Positions 8,424 through 17,486 of a DNA stretch of 64,000 bases are shown in pieces. Below the pieces are notes generated by a model. The model had not been told where the DNA came from and did no database searches. It worked only from the letters and a program-made list of their open reading frames with translations. The stretch's first letter is position 1. Every line of letters starts with the position of its first letter. The DNA comes from Dyella jiangningensis (GTDB lineage Bacteria > Pseudomonadota > Gammaproteobacteria > Xanthomonadales > Rhodanobacteraceae), in the NCBI GenBank assembly GCA_000632805.1, contig CP007444.1, forward strand, positions 3,770,772 through 3,834,771, given 5' to 3'. The translations under genes were made by a program, and so were the position numbers.

Positions 8424-10298
8424 ATGACGGAACCGAACTCGCCATCCTCCGCCGACCTCACCGCGCGCATGCTCGCGGCCTACCATCGCGGCGATCTCGC
8501 CGCCGTGCTCGCGCTGGGCGAACCGATCGCCGCGCTCGACGACGTGGACGAAACCGCCCTGCTGCTGCTGGGCGCCGCACAGCAATCCAGCGAACGCCTG
8601 CACGAGGCCATGGCGACCTTCCGTCGCCTCGTGCAACGCAAGCCCGCCGCTGCCGAATACTGGAATAACCTCGCCGTGGTCGCTCGCCAAATGGGCGAGA
8701 CGGATGCGGCTGAAGATGCCCTGCGCCGTGCCGTGGCGCTGGCCCCGCAGGAAGCACAAATCCACTACAACCTCGGCCTGCTCTACGCCGAACAGCGGCG
8801 ATGGATGCAGGCGCGCGACGCCTTGCTCGATGCCGTGGCGCTGGTGCCTGGCTTCATCGACGCGCGCCTGCAGGCGGCCAACGCCTGCTACGCCTGCGGC
8901 GATCACCGCGGCGAGCAGGCAATGCTGGAAGGCGCAGGCGACTGGCCGCCGCAACCGGCCGAGCAGGCACTGCTGCTCGCCACCATGCTCTCGGCGCAGG
9001 GCGAGCAGGCAACGGCGTTCCAGGTCATCGAGCGGGCCATCCTGCCCGAGGGTGACGAGTCGCGGCTTATGCGCTGGCGCATCGCGGCGTTGCGCGCGTC
9101 GATGCATGAGCGCAGCAACCAGCTTCGTCTCGCCGAGGCCGAACTCGAACAGATTCCCCTGGATGAGCTGGAGGCGGTAGCGCCGTCGTCTCCCCTGCTC
9201 GCCACGGCGGCCTGGCAGGCGCATGCGGCCGTCGCTGCGCAGCGCGGCGACGCAGAGCGCGCAGCCGGCCTTTACGAGCGCATGCTCGCGGCCAGCGATG
9301 GCCCGGAAACCCGCGCCACGGCCGCTTTCGGCCTGGCGAGCGTGATGAACAAGCAGGGCCGCCACGAGGATGCCTGGCGTGCGGCAAGCATCGCGCACAC
9401 CGCGCAATGGGAAATCGCCGGCGCACTCGTGCCCGAACTGACCGTCGAAGGCAGCCAGCCGTTGGCCACCGCCAGCCATCGCGTGACCCACGCCGAGTTC
9501 GATCGGTGGACGACGCTGGATGCACCTCGCAGCGAAGACAGCCCCGTCTTTGTCGTAGGGTTTCCACGCTCGGGCACCACGCTGCTCGAGCAGATGCTCG
9601 ACGCGCATCCCGAATTCCGCTCCATGGATGAACGGGACTTCGTCTACGAGTTGATCCATCGCATGCAACAGGCAGGACAAGCCTATCCCCAGGATCTGGC
9701 CAACCTGACCCAGGACGAGGCAGGCCAACTGCGCGAGCTCTACTTCAGCATGGCCCGCCGCGTGCTTCCTGACCTCGGCGCGCGACGCCTCGTCGATAAA
9801 AATCCCCTCAACATGCTTTGCCTGCCGATGATCGCGCGCCTGTTTCCGGAAGCGCGCATCATCATGTGCCTGCGTCATCCCTGCGACGTGCTGCTCAGCT
9901 GCTACATGCTTCCGTTCCGCGCGCCACCTTTCATGGTGCTGTGCTCCTCGCTCAAGCGGCTCGCCGAAGGCTACGTGCAGTCCTTCGAGCAGTGGTACAG
10001 GCACGTGGAAGTGTTCGCGCCGCGCGTGCTGGAATGGCGCTATGAATCGGTGGTCAGCCGTTTCGACGACCACGTCGCGCGCCTTGGCCGGTTCCTGGAC
10101 GTGGCCGACGCCTCGCCCATGGCGCAGTTTGCCGAGCACGCGCGTACCAAGGGCTTCATCAGCACGCCAAGCTACGCGCAGGTGACGCAGGGCATCCATC
10201 GCAAGGCAGTCAACCGCTGGCACGCCTATCGCGAGCATTTCGAGCCCATCTTGCCCATCCTGCAACCGATGCTGGAGCGTCTCGGCTACGAGGCATGA
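8424..10298 (+). CDS. TPR-repeat sulfotransferase
   Basis: 624 residues with two parts. Residues about 10-290 are helical TPR-like repeats (for example AAAEYWNNLAVVARQMGETDAAEDALRR, quoted only in part as WNNLAVVARQMGE, and IHYNLGLLYAEQRRW). Residues about 374 to the end are a sulfotransferase domain with the PAPS 5'-phosphosulfate loop VGFPRSGTTLLEQML (about 379-393) and a 3'-phosphate region LRHPCDVLLSCYM near 482. It should move sulfate from PAPS to an acceptor held by or near the TPR domain; the acceptor is unknown. No signal peptide, so cytosolic. Genes of this type frequently neighbour TonB-dependent receptors in this order; here it follows one by 65 bases and precedes a membrane-anchored protein by 55. 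Confidence 0.9.
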   Translation: MTEPNSPSSADLTARMLAAYHRGDLAAVLALGEPIAALDDVDETALLLLGAAQQSSERLHEAMATFRRLVQRKPAAAEYWNNLAVVARQMGETDAAEDALRRAVALAPQEAQIHYNLGLLYAEQRRWMQARDALLDAVALVPGFIDARLQAANACYACGDHRGEQAMLEGAGDWPPQPAEQALLLATMLSAQGEQATAFQVIERAILPEGDESRLMRWRIAALRASMHERSNQLRLAEAELEQIPLDELEAVAPSSPLLATAAWQAHAAVAAQRGDAERAAGLYERMLAASDGPETRATAAFGLASVMNKQGRHEDAWRAASIAHTAQWEIAGALVPELTVEGSQPLATASHRVTHAEFDRWTTLDAPRSEDSPVFVVGFPRSGTTLLEQMLDAHPEFRSMDERDFVYELIHRMQQAGQAYPQDLANLTQDEAGQLRELYFSMARRVLPDLGARRLVDKNPLNMLCLPMIARLFPEARIIMCLRHPCDVLLSCYMLPFRAPPFMVLCSSLKRLAEGYVQSFEQWYRHVEVFAPRVLEWRYESVVSRFDDHVARLGRFLDVADASPMAQFAEHARTKGFISTPSYAQVTQGIHRKAVNRWHAYREHFEPILPILQPMLERLGYEA

Positions 10299-10353
10299 AG
10301 ACAGCCGGAGGATCGGCTACCCTGCGCGCCTGCCTGCATTGAACGGAGTTCGT

Positions 10354-11028
10354 ATGCATTTCGAAGTGCCCAAGGTCCGCATGCATTCCCTGCGCGAATT
10401 CGCCCAGCATTACTTCATGATCGTGCTGTCCATCCTCACCGCGCTGGGGCTGGAGCAATGGATCGAGCGCACACATCATCGTCATGCGGCGGAACAAGCC
10501 GGAGAGCAGATCGAGGTGGAACTGCGCAGCACGCTCGACAGCATCCATGGCGCGCTCGCCAGCAACGCGCAAGAGATCGCGCCGCTACGGGCGATGAAAG
10601 AAGCCATCAGCGATGACGTCAGGCGCGGCCTGCCCGATGCCCAGATCAACCAGCACATCCGCGAACTGAAGAACGATTTCGTGCTCAGCGTGAGCTGGCC
10701 GTCGTTCGCCACGCAATCATGGGACGTCGCCGTTGCCAATCAATCCGCCACGTGGATCGACATCGATCACCTGCGCAACTACGCCACGGCTTATGCGGCA
10801 CAGCGCGATGCTTCCAACTGGGTGACGCATGACAGCACCATCGCGCTCAACGGACCGCGCATGGTGGAACTGCGCACGCGCATCGGCCTGGGCAAGGACG
10901 TCGACCCGGTCGAGTTCCTCGGCATCCTGCAACAGATGATCAACACCTCCGCCGAGACGAGCAAGCACCTGGAACAGACGGCGAAGCCGATCGAACGCGC
11001 CTTGGCAAACGACGCGAAGCAGCCGTAA
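10354..11028 (+). CDS. Membrane-anchored protein of unknown function
   Basis: 224 residues. Residues about 14-30 (YFMIVLSILTALGLEQW) form one N-terminal membrane segment; the rest is mainly helical and charged, with a likely coiled coil about 37-110. The conserved-looking core includes SWPSFATQSWDVAVANQSATWID. I do not recognise a named domain. The start at 10354 is chosen because GGAG lies 5 bases upstream; a Met five codons earlier has no ribosome site. It follows the TPR-sulfotransferase by 55 bases on the same strand, so it is a candidate third member of that unit. Topology (N-in, most of the chain periplasmic or cytosolic) cannot be settled from sequence. Confidence 0.75.
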   Translation: MHFEVPKVRMHSLREFAQHYFMIVLSILTALGLEQWIERTHHRHAAEQAGEQIEVELRSTLDSIHGALASNAQEIAPLRAMKEAISDDVRRGLPDAQINQHIRELKNDFVLSVSWPSFATQSWDVAVANQSATWIDIDHLRNYATAYAAQRDASNWVTHDSTIALNGPRMVELRTRIGLGKDVDPVEFLGILQQMINTSAETSKHLEQTAKPIERALANDAKQP

Positions 11029-11572
11029 CTGCCAGGCTGGTCGCGCGCCTCCGCTTTTGTGACATGGCGCAAGAAAAAGCCTGAAAATAAGCCTTTTCTT
11101 CACGCAGCACACAATGCATGACCTGGGCGATGGCCGCATGCGCGTGCGGGCATCGCGCGCATTGTCAACGAAAAGTGTTCGCGCAAATTTGCGAAGCGTG
11201 AAGGCGAACGCGAGGCCGGTGCGACGTACTACCCGCTGACAATCGCTTCATTCGCAAGGCATCTCACGTTGCGACGGCAACCGCGTTGACTTGCGTTTTT
11301 CTGTCGCGGCTTCACGCACCTTTTTTCGATTTGCAAGCGTGCGTCGAATGCGTTACGAAGGCCGCCGCAGCGCCTGCGTCGAGACGGCAAGCGCTGCGCA
11401 TTTGGGGATGGGTCATCGCTGCAACCTCGGCTCGCTTTCCGAGGCCCATGTTCTACCGCGTGACACGCTGCAACTGATCCAGTTGCCGGCGATGGAGAGT
11501 TGTTGTCCGCGTCATCGGCCTTGGATCGCCCAGGCCGAAACCGATAGCCATTCGAACACCAGGGAGATATTC
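11029..11572. other. 544-base intergenic region
   Basis: No convincing gene. An imperfect hairpin AAGAAAAAGC / GCCTTTTCTT at 11071-11100 could end transcription of the unit above. The frame of the next gene is open back to 11291, but that stretch encodes an Arg/Cys-rich, non-signal-like sequence and lacks a ribosome site, so I treat it as leader. The promoter of the exported protein should lie here; I cannot place its boxes. Confidence 0.5.
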
Positions 11573-12619
11573 ATGCAGACCAAAGTGAAGCTCGCGTTGC
11601 TTGCCAGCCTCGTCGCCACCGCCTGGCTTCCTGTCCAGGCCGCACCCGCCAACGGGACATCCCTCCAGGCGCCCACCGAAATCGTCGGGCCGCTGGAGGC
11701 GCAGGCACGCGCCAACTGGCGAGAGGATATCGCGCACATCGCCACGCCATCGGAAGGTTGCTTCCAGGCCAGCTATCCCAGCATCGTCTGGCACCAGGTC
11801 GCTTGCCATGCCGTGGCGCCACGCGTGCATCCCTTGCCGCGATGGTCGCTGCTGGGCGCTTCCGAAACGGCAGGCAACGGCAACGACTACACCTTGCAGA
11901 CCACCAGCCTCATCACGCAGACGGTGGGCAGCTTCCCGTCGGTAACGGGTGTCACGTCGGAGACCGGTCAAGGCGTCGCTGCGTATGGCGGCGGCGGCAT
12001 CCTTGGTCCCAACGAATACTCGCTGCAGATCAATTCCAGCTTCAACGACACCACGGCGGCGTGCGGCGGCCACTCCGGTTGCACCGTATGGCAGCAATTC
12101 GTGTATGCGCCCGATTACGAAATCAGCGGACAGGCGGCGGTGTTCATGCAGTACTGGCTGATCGGTTACGGCGGCCGCCGCTGCCCAAGTGGCTGGGGCA
12201 GTGACGGCGCCGGCGATTGCTACAAGAACAGCGCAGCGGCCACCGCGCCCGACGTGCCGGCCACACAGCTGGCGAACGTGAAGCTCACGGGTTCGGTCAC
12301 CGCGGGTGGCAACGACACGGTGGTGTTCACCAACGGCACGCAGGCCTACAGCTCCAGCGGCAAGGACAGCGTGCTCTACCTTGCGCAGGTGTGGAAGCAG
12401 TCGGAATTCAACGTGGTCGGCAATGCCGGCGGATCGGAAGCCGTGTTCAACAGCGGCTCGTCGATCACAGTGAAGGTGGCGGTGAGCGATGGTTCGACCG
12501 CAGCGCCGGCCTGCGTGGCGAACTCCGGCACCACCGGCGAAAGCAACAATCTCAACCTCGGCAGTTGCACCGCCAGCAGCGGCACGTCGCCATCGATCCA
12601 GTTCACCGAGTCGAACTGA
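11573..12619 (+). CDS. Exported protein of unknown function
   Basis: 348 residues. A clear Sec signal peptide (about 1-22, ending VQAAPA) fixes the start at 11573, with AGGGAG 5-9 bases upstream. The mature part is rich in Ser, Thr, Gly and Asn, low in Lys, and probably all-beta. Landmarks: SEGCFQASYPSIVWHQVAC, GNGNDYTLQTTSLITQTVGSFPSVTG, SLQINSSFNDTTAACGG, CTVWQQFVYAP, QYWLIGYGG and CPSGWGSDGAGDCYKNS. Eight cysteines in the mature chain suggest disulfides. The style is that of a secreted hydrolase or ligand-binding protein, but I recognise no catalytic motif and make no functional claim. Monocistronic: a long leader in front and a shared terminator behind. Confidence 0.8.
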   Translation: MQTKVKLALLASLVATAWLPVQAAPANGTSLQAPTEIVGPLEAQARANWREDIAHIATPSEGCFQASYPSIVWHQVACHAVAPRVHPLPRWSLLGASETAGNGNDYTLQTTSLITQTVGSFPSVTGVTSETGQGVAAYGGGGILGPNEYSLQINSSFNDTTAACGGHSGCTVWQQFVYAPDYEISGQAAVFMQYWLIGYGGRRCPSGWGSDGAGDCYKNSAAATAPDVPATQLANVKLTGSVTAGGNDTVVFTNGTQAYSSSGKDSVLYLAQVWKQSEFNVVGNAGGSEAVFNSGSSITVKVAVSDGSTAAPACVANSGTTGESNNLNLGSCTASSGTSPSIQFTESN

Positions 12620-12636
12620 GCGCGAGCTTTGGATAC

Positions 12637-12666
12637 GAGAAAGCCCGGGAAATCCCGGGCTTTCTC
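12637..12666. terminator. Bidirectional rho-independent terminator
   Basis: Perfect 13-base arms at 12637-12649 and 12654-12666 (GAGAAAGCCCGGG and its complement) around a 4-base loop AAAT. It sits between the converging exported-protein gene and lpdA, so it can serve both strands. Confidence 0.85.
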
Positions 12667-12688
12667 GGTGCCAGCCGCGACGTGGGGC

Positions 12689-14476
12689 TTACTTTTTCTT
12701 CTTCGGGATGTACAGGTCGGTGATGGTGCCTTCGTAGGCCTCGGCCGCCATGCCCACCGACTCGCCCAGCGTGGGATGCGGGTGGATGGTGAGGCCGATG
12801 TCGGCCGCTTCCGCGCCCATCTCGATCGCCAGGCACAGTTCGCTGATCAGGTCGCCCGCGTGCGGACCGACGATGCCGGCGCCGACGACGCGATGGGTTT
12901 CCTCATCAAAGATGAGCTTGGTGAAGCCTTCGGTGCGGTCAATGCCGATCGCGCGTCCACTGGCGGCCCACGGGAACTTGCCCACGCCGATCTTGAGGCC
13001 CTTTTCCTTGGCCTCGCGCTCGGTGACGCCGACCCACGCGATCTCGGGATCGGTGTAGGCCACTGAGGGGATCACGCGCGCATCGAAGTGGCTCTTCATG
13101 CCCGACACGGCTTCCGCGGCCACGCGCGCTTCGTGCGTGGCCTTGTGCGCCAGCATCGGCTGGCCCACCAGGTCGCCGATGGCGAAGATGTGCTTCACGT
13201 TGGTGCGCATCTGCGTGTCGACGTTGATGAAGCCACGATCGGTCACGGCCACGCCGGCCTTGTCGGCGCCGATCTTGTTGCCGTTGGGCGAACGGCCCAC
13301 GGCGACCAGCACCCGATCGAACAGCTTGGTCTCGGGAATGCTCTCGCCTTCGTAACTGACCTCGATGCCCTTCTTGGTGGCCTTGGCCTCGACCACCTTG
13401 GTCTTCAGGTGCACGCCCTTGAGCTTCTTCGCCAGGCGCTGCGCCAGCGGCTTGATCAGGTCGGTGTCTGCGCCCGGGATGATCTGGTCCATGAACTCGA
13501 CCACGGTCACTTCGCTGCCGAGTGCCGAGTACACGGTGGCCATTTCCAGGCCGATGATGCCGCCGCCGACGACGAGCAGCTTCTTCGGCACGTCCTTCAG
13601 TTCCAGCGCGCCGGTCGAGTCGATGATGCGCTCGTCGTCCCACGGGAACGCAGGCAGGCGCACGGCCTGCGAGCCGGCGGCAATGATGGCGTACTCGAAA
13701 CGGATGAGCTTGGTGCCTTCGGCCGTCTGGACTTCCATTTCGTTGGGCGAGATGAAGCTGCCCACGCCCTGCACGGTACGCACCTTGCGCTGCTTGGCCA
13801 TGCTGGCCAGACCGCCGGTGAGCTTGCCGACCACCTTGGTCTTGAAGTCGCGCAGCTTGTCGATGTCGATCTTCGGCGCGCCGAAGCTGACGCCGTGCGC
13901 GGCCATCGCTTCCGCTTCATCGATCACGGCGGCGGCGTGCAGCAGCGCCTTGGACGGGATGCAGCCCACGTTGAGGCAGACGCCGCCGAGCGACGCGTAG
14001 CGCTCGACGAGCACGGTGTCGACGTCGAGGTCGGCGGCGCGGAACGCGGCGGTGTAGCCGCCTGGGCCGGAGCCCAGCACGACGAGTTTGCATTCGATGT
14101 CGGGCGTGCGTCCGGAGGTGCCGGCGGCCTTCGGTGCCGATGCGGCAGCCGGAGCGGGCGCAGGAGCAGCAGCGGCCGGTGCCGGCGCGGGAGCAGCCGC
14201 CTTCGGCGCTTCCGCCGGCTTGGCGGCGCCAGCGTCCGATGCTTCAAGCACGGCGATCAGCGCGCCTTCGGAGACTTCGTCGCCGACCTTGACCTTCAGC
14301 TCCTTGATCACGCCGGCGGCGCTCGACGGGATTTCCATCGTCGCCTTGTCCGATTCGAGCGTGATCAGGCTCTGTTCCTTGGCGACCGTGTCGCCGACCT
14401 TCACCAGTACCTCGATCACCGGCACGTTGTCGTGGCCGCCGATGTCGGGGACTTTGATTTCGATGGTGCTTGCCAT
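12689..14476 (-). CDS. lpdA: Dihydrolipoyl dehydrogenase (E3) with an N-terminal lipoyl domain
   Basis: 595 residues, about 120 longer than plain E3 because of an N-terminal lipoyl domain (about 3-80, lipoyl Lys in [14 protein letters not shown]) and an Ala/Pro linker (about 85-122). The E3 part has the FAD fold GSGPGGYTAAFRAADLD, the redox disulfide GGVCLNVGCIPSK, the NAD fold VVGGGIIGLEMATVYSALGSE, and the C-terminal His-Glu pair in TIHPHPTLGES. It re-oxidises dihydrolipoyl groups with NAD+ for the pyruvate dehydrogenase complex. It ends KKKK. The ATG at 14476 has AAGGATC upstream. It lies 92 bases after aceF with a CCCTC-type repeat between, so co-transcription with aceF is likely. Confidence 0.96.
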   Translation of the reverse strand: MASTIEIKVPDIGGHDNVPVIEVLVKVGDTVAKEQSLITLESDKATMEIPSSAAGVIKELKVKVGDEVSEGALIAVLEASDAGAAKPAEAPKAAAPAPAPAAAAPAPAPAAASAPKAAGTSGRTPDIECKLVVLGSGPGGYTAAFRAADLDVDTVLVERYASLGGVCLNVGCIPSKALLHAAAVIDEAEAMAAHGVSFGAPKIDIDKLRDFKTKVVGKLTGGLASMAKQRKVRTVQGVGSFISPNEMEVQTAEGTKLIRFEYAIIAAGSQAVRLPAFPWDDERIIDSTGALELKDVPKKLLVVGGGIIGLEMATVYSALGSEVTVVEFMDQIIPGADTDLIKPLAQRLAKKLKGVHLKTKVVEAKATKKGIEVSYEGESIPETKLFDRVLVAVGRSPNGNKIGADKAGVAVTDRGFINVDTQMRTNVKHIFAIGDLVGQPMLAHKATHEARVAAEAVSGMKSHFDARVIPSVAYTDPEIAWVGVTEREAKEKGLKIGVGKFPWAASGRAIGIDRTEGFTKLIFDEETHRVVGAGIVGPHAGDLISELCLAIEMGAEAADIGLTIHPHPTLGESVGMAAEAYEGTITDLYIPKKKK

Positions 14477-14530
14477 GGGGGATCCTTGGAATTTCTTTTC
14501 GCTACGCAGGAGGGGCGGCGCAAGTCCGCA

Positions 14531-14563
14531 CCCTCACCCCAACCCTATCCCACAGGGAGAGGG
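14531..14563. repeat. CCCTC-type palindromic repeat in the aceF-lpdA gap
   Basis: CCCTCACCCCAACCCTATCC followed by CACAGGGAGAGGG. The CCCT(A/C)TCCC and GGGAGAGGG parts can pair. Close relatives are at 29751-29788 and 37212-37246. Its place inside an operon gap suggests an mRNA-processing or differential-expression role, which is inference. Confidence 0.65.
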
Positions 14564-14568
14564 AGCAA

Positions 14569-16263
14569 TTACAGGAGCAGGCGGCGGATGTCGCCCAGCT
14601 GCTGCGCGAGGTAGGAGGCGAAGCGCGCGGCGAGCGCGCCGTCGATCACGCGGTGGTCGTAGCTGAGCGACAGCGGCAGCATCAGGCGCGGTGCGAATTC
14701 CTTGCCGTTCCACACCGGCTTGGTCGCCGCCTTGGAGACACCGAGGATCGCCACTTCCGGCGCGTTGACGATTGGCGTGAACGCCGTGCCGCCGATACCG
14801 CCGAGCGAGGAGATCGAGAAGCAGCCGCCGGACATTTCGTTGGGGCCGAGCTTCTTGTCGCGCGCCTTCTTGGAGATTTCGCCGAGCTCGATGGCGAGAT
14901 CCAGCAGGCCCTTCTTGTCGCAATCGCGGATCACCGGCACCACCAGGCCATCGGGCGTGTCCACCGCGATGCCGATGTGGAAGTACTTCTTGAGGATCAG
15001 CTTCTCGCCGGTTTCGTCCAGCGAAGCGTTGAACTGCGGGAACTTCTTCAGCGCCGCGACCACCGCCTTGATCTGGAACACCAGCGGCGTGACCTTGAGG
15101 TCCTTGTTCTCTTCGCCGAGCTTCTTGCGGAAGGCTTCCAGCTCGGTGATGTCAGCGTCTTCGTGCTGGGTGACGTGCGGGATCATCGCCCAGTTGCGCG
15201 CGAGGTTCGCACCGGAGATCTTCTGGATGCGAGACAGCGGCTTCTCTTCGATCGCGCCGAACTTGCTGAAGTCGACCTTGGGCCACGGCAACAGGTTGAG
15301 GCCGCCACCCGCCGCAACCGGCGCACCAGACGGACGCGCGCCCGAGGCGAGCGCGTGCTTGACGTAACCGGTGACGTCTTCGCGCTGGATACGACCACCG
15401 CGGCCCGAACCCTTCACCTGGCGGATGTCCACGCCCAGCTCGCGCGCGAAGGCGCGGATGGCCGGGCTGGCGTACGGGGCATCGCCCGGCATGACGATGC
15501 CGGCATCGAACGGCGGACGCGCCGTGGGCGCCACGTCGCCTTCCGGCGCGTTGCCCGGCAGCACGCCGCGCGGCGTCGCGATCGGCTCAGGCTTCTCTTC
15601 CACCTTGGGCGCTTCCACCTTGGTGGGCGCCGCGGCCTGGGCCGGCGCAGCGGCGGGCGCGCCACCAGCAGCCTCGACGAGGGCGATCAGGCTGCCTTCG
15701 GAGAGTTCGTCGCCGACCTTGACCTTGATCTCCTTCACCACGCCGGCGAACGGTGCGGGCACTTCCATGGTGGCCTTGTCCGATTCCAGCGTGATCAGGC
15801 TCTGGTCCTTGGCGATGGTGTCGCCGACCTTCACCAGGATCTCGATGACCGGCACGTCGCTGCTGCCGATATCGGGCACCTTCACTTCCTGCACGCCACC
15901 GCCGCCAGCGGGCGCGGCGGCCGGTGCAGCGGCCGGAGCCGGCGCAGGGGCGGACTTGGCGGGCGCTTCGGCCTTGGCCGGTGCGGCGGCGGAAGCCGGG
16001 GCCGGCGCTGGAGCGGCAGCCGTGCCTTCGGCCTCGATGATGGCGATAAGGGTGCCTTCGGACACCTCGTCACCCACCTTGAGCTTCACTTCCTTCACCG
16101 TGCCCGCGAACGGGGCCGGCACTTCCATCGTCGCCTTGTCCGACTCCAGCGTTACCAGGCCCTGTTCCTTGGCGACCTTGTCGCCCGGTTTCACCAGCAC
16201 TTCGATCACCGGCACATTCTCGCTGCCGATATCGGGAACGCGTGCTTCTTTGAGGTCGGCCAT
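14569..16263 (-). CDS. aceF: Pyruvate dehydrogenase E2, dihydrolipoyl acetyltransferase
   Basis: 564 residues. Two lipoyl domains (about 3-77 and 122-196, both with [16 protein letters not shown], Lys lipoylated), joined by Ala/Pro linkers; a peripheral subunit-binding domain about 265-300 ([20 protein letters not shown]); then the catalytic core with the active-site motif [13 protein letters not shown] near the C-terminus. It moves the acetyl group from E1 to CoA and forms the core of the complex. E. coli AceF has three lipoyl domains; two here plus one on E3 makes three in total. AGGAG lies 5 bases before the ATG at 16263. The lipoyl repeats are nearly identical, a place where assembly or recombination errors could occur. 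Confidence 0.97.
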   Translation of the reverse strand: MADLKEARVPDIGSENVPVIEVLVKPGDKVAKEQGLVTLESDKATMEVPAPFAGTVKEVKLKVGDEVSEGTLIAIIEAEGTAAAPAPAPASAAAPAKAEAPAKSAPAPAPAAAPAAAPAGGGGVQEVKVPDIGSSDVPVIEILVKVGDTIAKDQSLITLESDKATMEVPAPFAGVVKEIKVKVGDELSEGSLIALVEAAGGAPAAAPAQAAAPTKVEAPKVEEKPEPIATPRGVLPGNAPEGDVAPTARPPFDAGIVMPGDAPYASPAIRAFARELGVDIRQVKGSGRGGRIQREDVTGYVKHALASGARPSGAPVAAGGGLNLLPWPKVDFSKFGAIEEKPLSRIQKISGANLARNWAMIPHVTQHEDADITELEAFRKKLGEENKDLKVTPLVFQIKAVVAALKKFPQFNASLDETGEKLILKKYFHIGIAVDTPDGLVVPVIRDCDKKGLLDLAIELGEISKKARDKKLGPNEMSGGCFSISSLGGIGGTAFTPIVNAPEVAILGVSKAATKPVWNGKEFAPRLMLPLSLSYDHRVIDGALAARFASYLAQQLGDIRRLLL

Positions 16264-16479
16264 GGTTTCTCCTACGGATGGCGATGGCGTGCCGTGCGGG
16301 GATGACGGCCGCGTAAGGCGTTAATCATAGCGAACGAGACCCGCTTCCGGACGCTTTTGGATCGGTTGAATGCACCATTCGCATACGTATGCAGGACTTT
16401 GGTCGAAGGTTTCGAACGAACTGTCGCAGGCATCCCGGAAACCGCGCCGCATCAAGGGTTCGGCGTGCATTCCACTTGG

Positions 16480-17313
16480 TCAGGTGGTCTGCTCCGGCGG
16501 GCGTGCCTGCATCAGGACGAAGTCGCGCTGCGGTGCCGCCAGGCTGATGCCTGTGGCCTCGAAGCGGTCCTTTACCGCACGCAAGAGGTCGGTCTGCGCG
16601 GCCCAGCCATCGCTGCTGCTGGTGTAGGCACGCAACACCAGGCCCACGCCGCTTTCGGTAAGGCTCTCCGTCCATACGCCCGGCGCGGGATCGCGCAGGA
16701 CGCGCGGATCGGCGGCGAGCAGCTCGCTGATCACCTCCATCGCCTTGCCGATGTCGTCCTTGTAGCCGATGCGCAGTTTCACCTCGAAGCGGCGCGTGCC
16801 CAGGCGATTGAAATTGATGATGGCGTCCGACCCGATCTTGGCGTTCGGCACCACCGCCTCGCGGTTGTCCGGCAGCACCAGCTGCGTATGCATCAGGCTC
16901 AGGCTCTGCACCGTGCCCTCGACGCCGCCGGCCTGGATGTAGTCACCCACGCGGAAAGGGCGGAACACGATCAGCAGCACGCCCCAGGCGAGGTTGCTCA
17001 GCGAGCCCTGCAAGGCGAGGCCGATGGCGAGGCCACCGGCGCCCAGCGCAGCTACCAGCGGGGCGGACGGCACGCCGGCCTGTTGCAGCACCATCACGAT
17101 CAGCAGCGCGATCAACACGCCGTACATGAGATTGCGCAGGAACCCGGTGAGCGTGGGGTCGACGTTGGCGCGCTGCATCGCGCGCTGCGCGACGTTGGCC
17201 AGGCGCGCGGCCAGCCAGATGCCGATCAGCAGCATCAGGAGCGCGATGATGACGTTGATGATCGTGTTGATGGCGCCTTCGGAAAGCGGCAAACGGGCCA
17301 GTAGTGCGTGCAT
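16480..17313 (-). CDS. MscS-family mechanosensitive channel
   Basis: 277 residues, the size of E. coli MscS. Three membrane segments: about 15-38, 58-80 and the pore helix about 86-110 (LVAALGAGGLAIGLALQGSLSNLAWG), rich in Gly/Ala as expected for TM3. The MscS beta domain follows (FRVGDYIQAGGVEGTVQSL, TQLVLPDNREAVVPNAKIGSDAIINF) and a C-terminal alpha/beta domain. It opens on membrane tension and releases solutes after osmotic downshift. Separate from the gene below by a strong terminator, so probably its own transcript. Confidence 0.93.
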   Translation of the reverse strand: MHALLARLPLSEGAINTIINVIIALLMLLIGIWLAARLANVAQRAMQRANVDPTLTGFLRNLMYGVLIALLIVMVLQQAGVPSAPLVAALGAGGLAIGLALQGSLSNLAWGVLLIVFRPFRVGDYIQAGGVEGTVQSLSLMHTQLVLPDNREAVVPNAKIGSDAIINFNRLGTRRFEVKLRIGYKDDIGKAMEVISELLAADPRVLRDPAPGVWTESLTESGVGLVLRAYTSSSDGWAAQTDLLRAVKDRFEATGISLAAPQRDFVLMQARPPEQTT

Positions 17314-17394
17314 GGATCGCGGGTCTCTCGAGGGAAAAACCCGGCGAGCCTAGCAGCCCGTCAATCAAGGTTCCGTTGCCGCGCGTATCTCGCG

Positions 17395-17429
17395 CGCATA
17401 AAAAAGCCGCGCCAGGGTTGGAGCGCGGC
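17395..17429 (-). terminator. Rho-independent terminator of the DUF2884 gene
   Basis: Arms GCCGCGC at 17406-17412 and GCGCGGC at 17423-17429 with a 10-base loop; on the minus strand the stem is followed by six T. It ends the gene at 17487-18305, which is transcribed toward it. Confidence 0.8.
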
Positions 17430-17486
17430 ACAAGCGGGTCGTGCTGGGGAGCGTCGACCTTTCAGGATGCATGCACGGAGGTCGCC

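Noticed and set aside
5866..8445. An 859-codon open frame on the minus strand opposite the first receptor
   Set aside because: Arg/Val/His-rich product with no family features; it mirrors codon bias of the GC-rich receptor gene on the other strand, which has clear signal, plug and barrel motifs.
11291..11572. 94-codon N-terminal extension of the exported protein
   Set aside because: It would bury the signal peptide that starts at 11573, and has no ribosome site.
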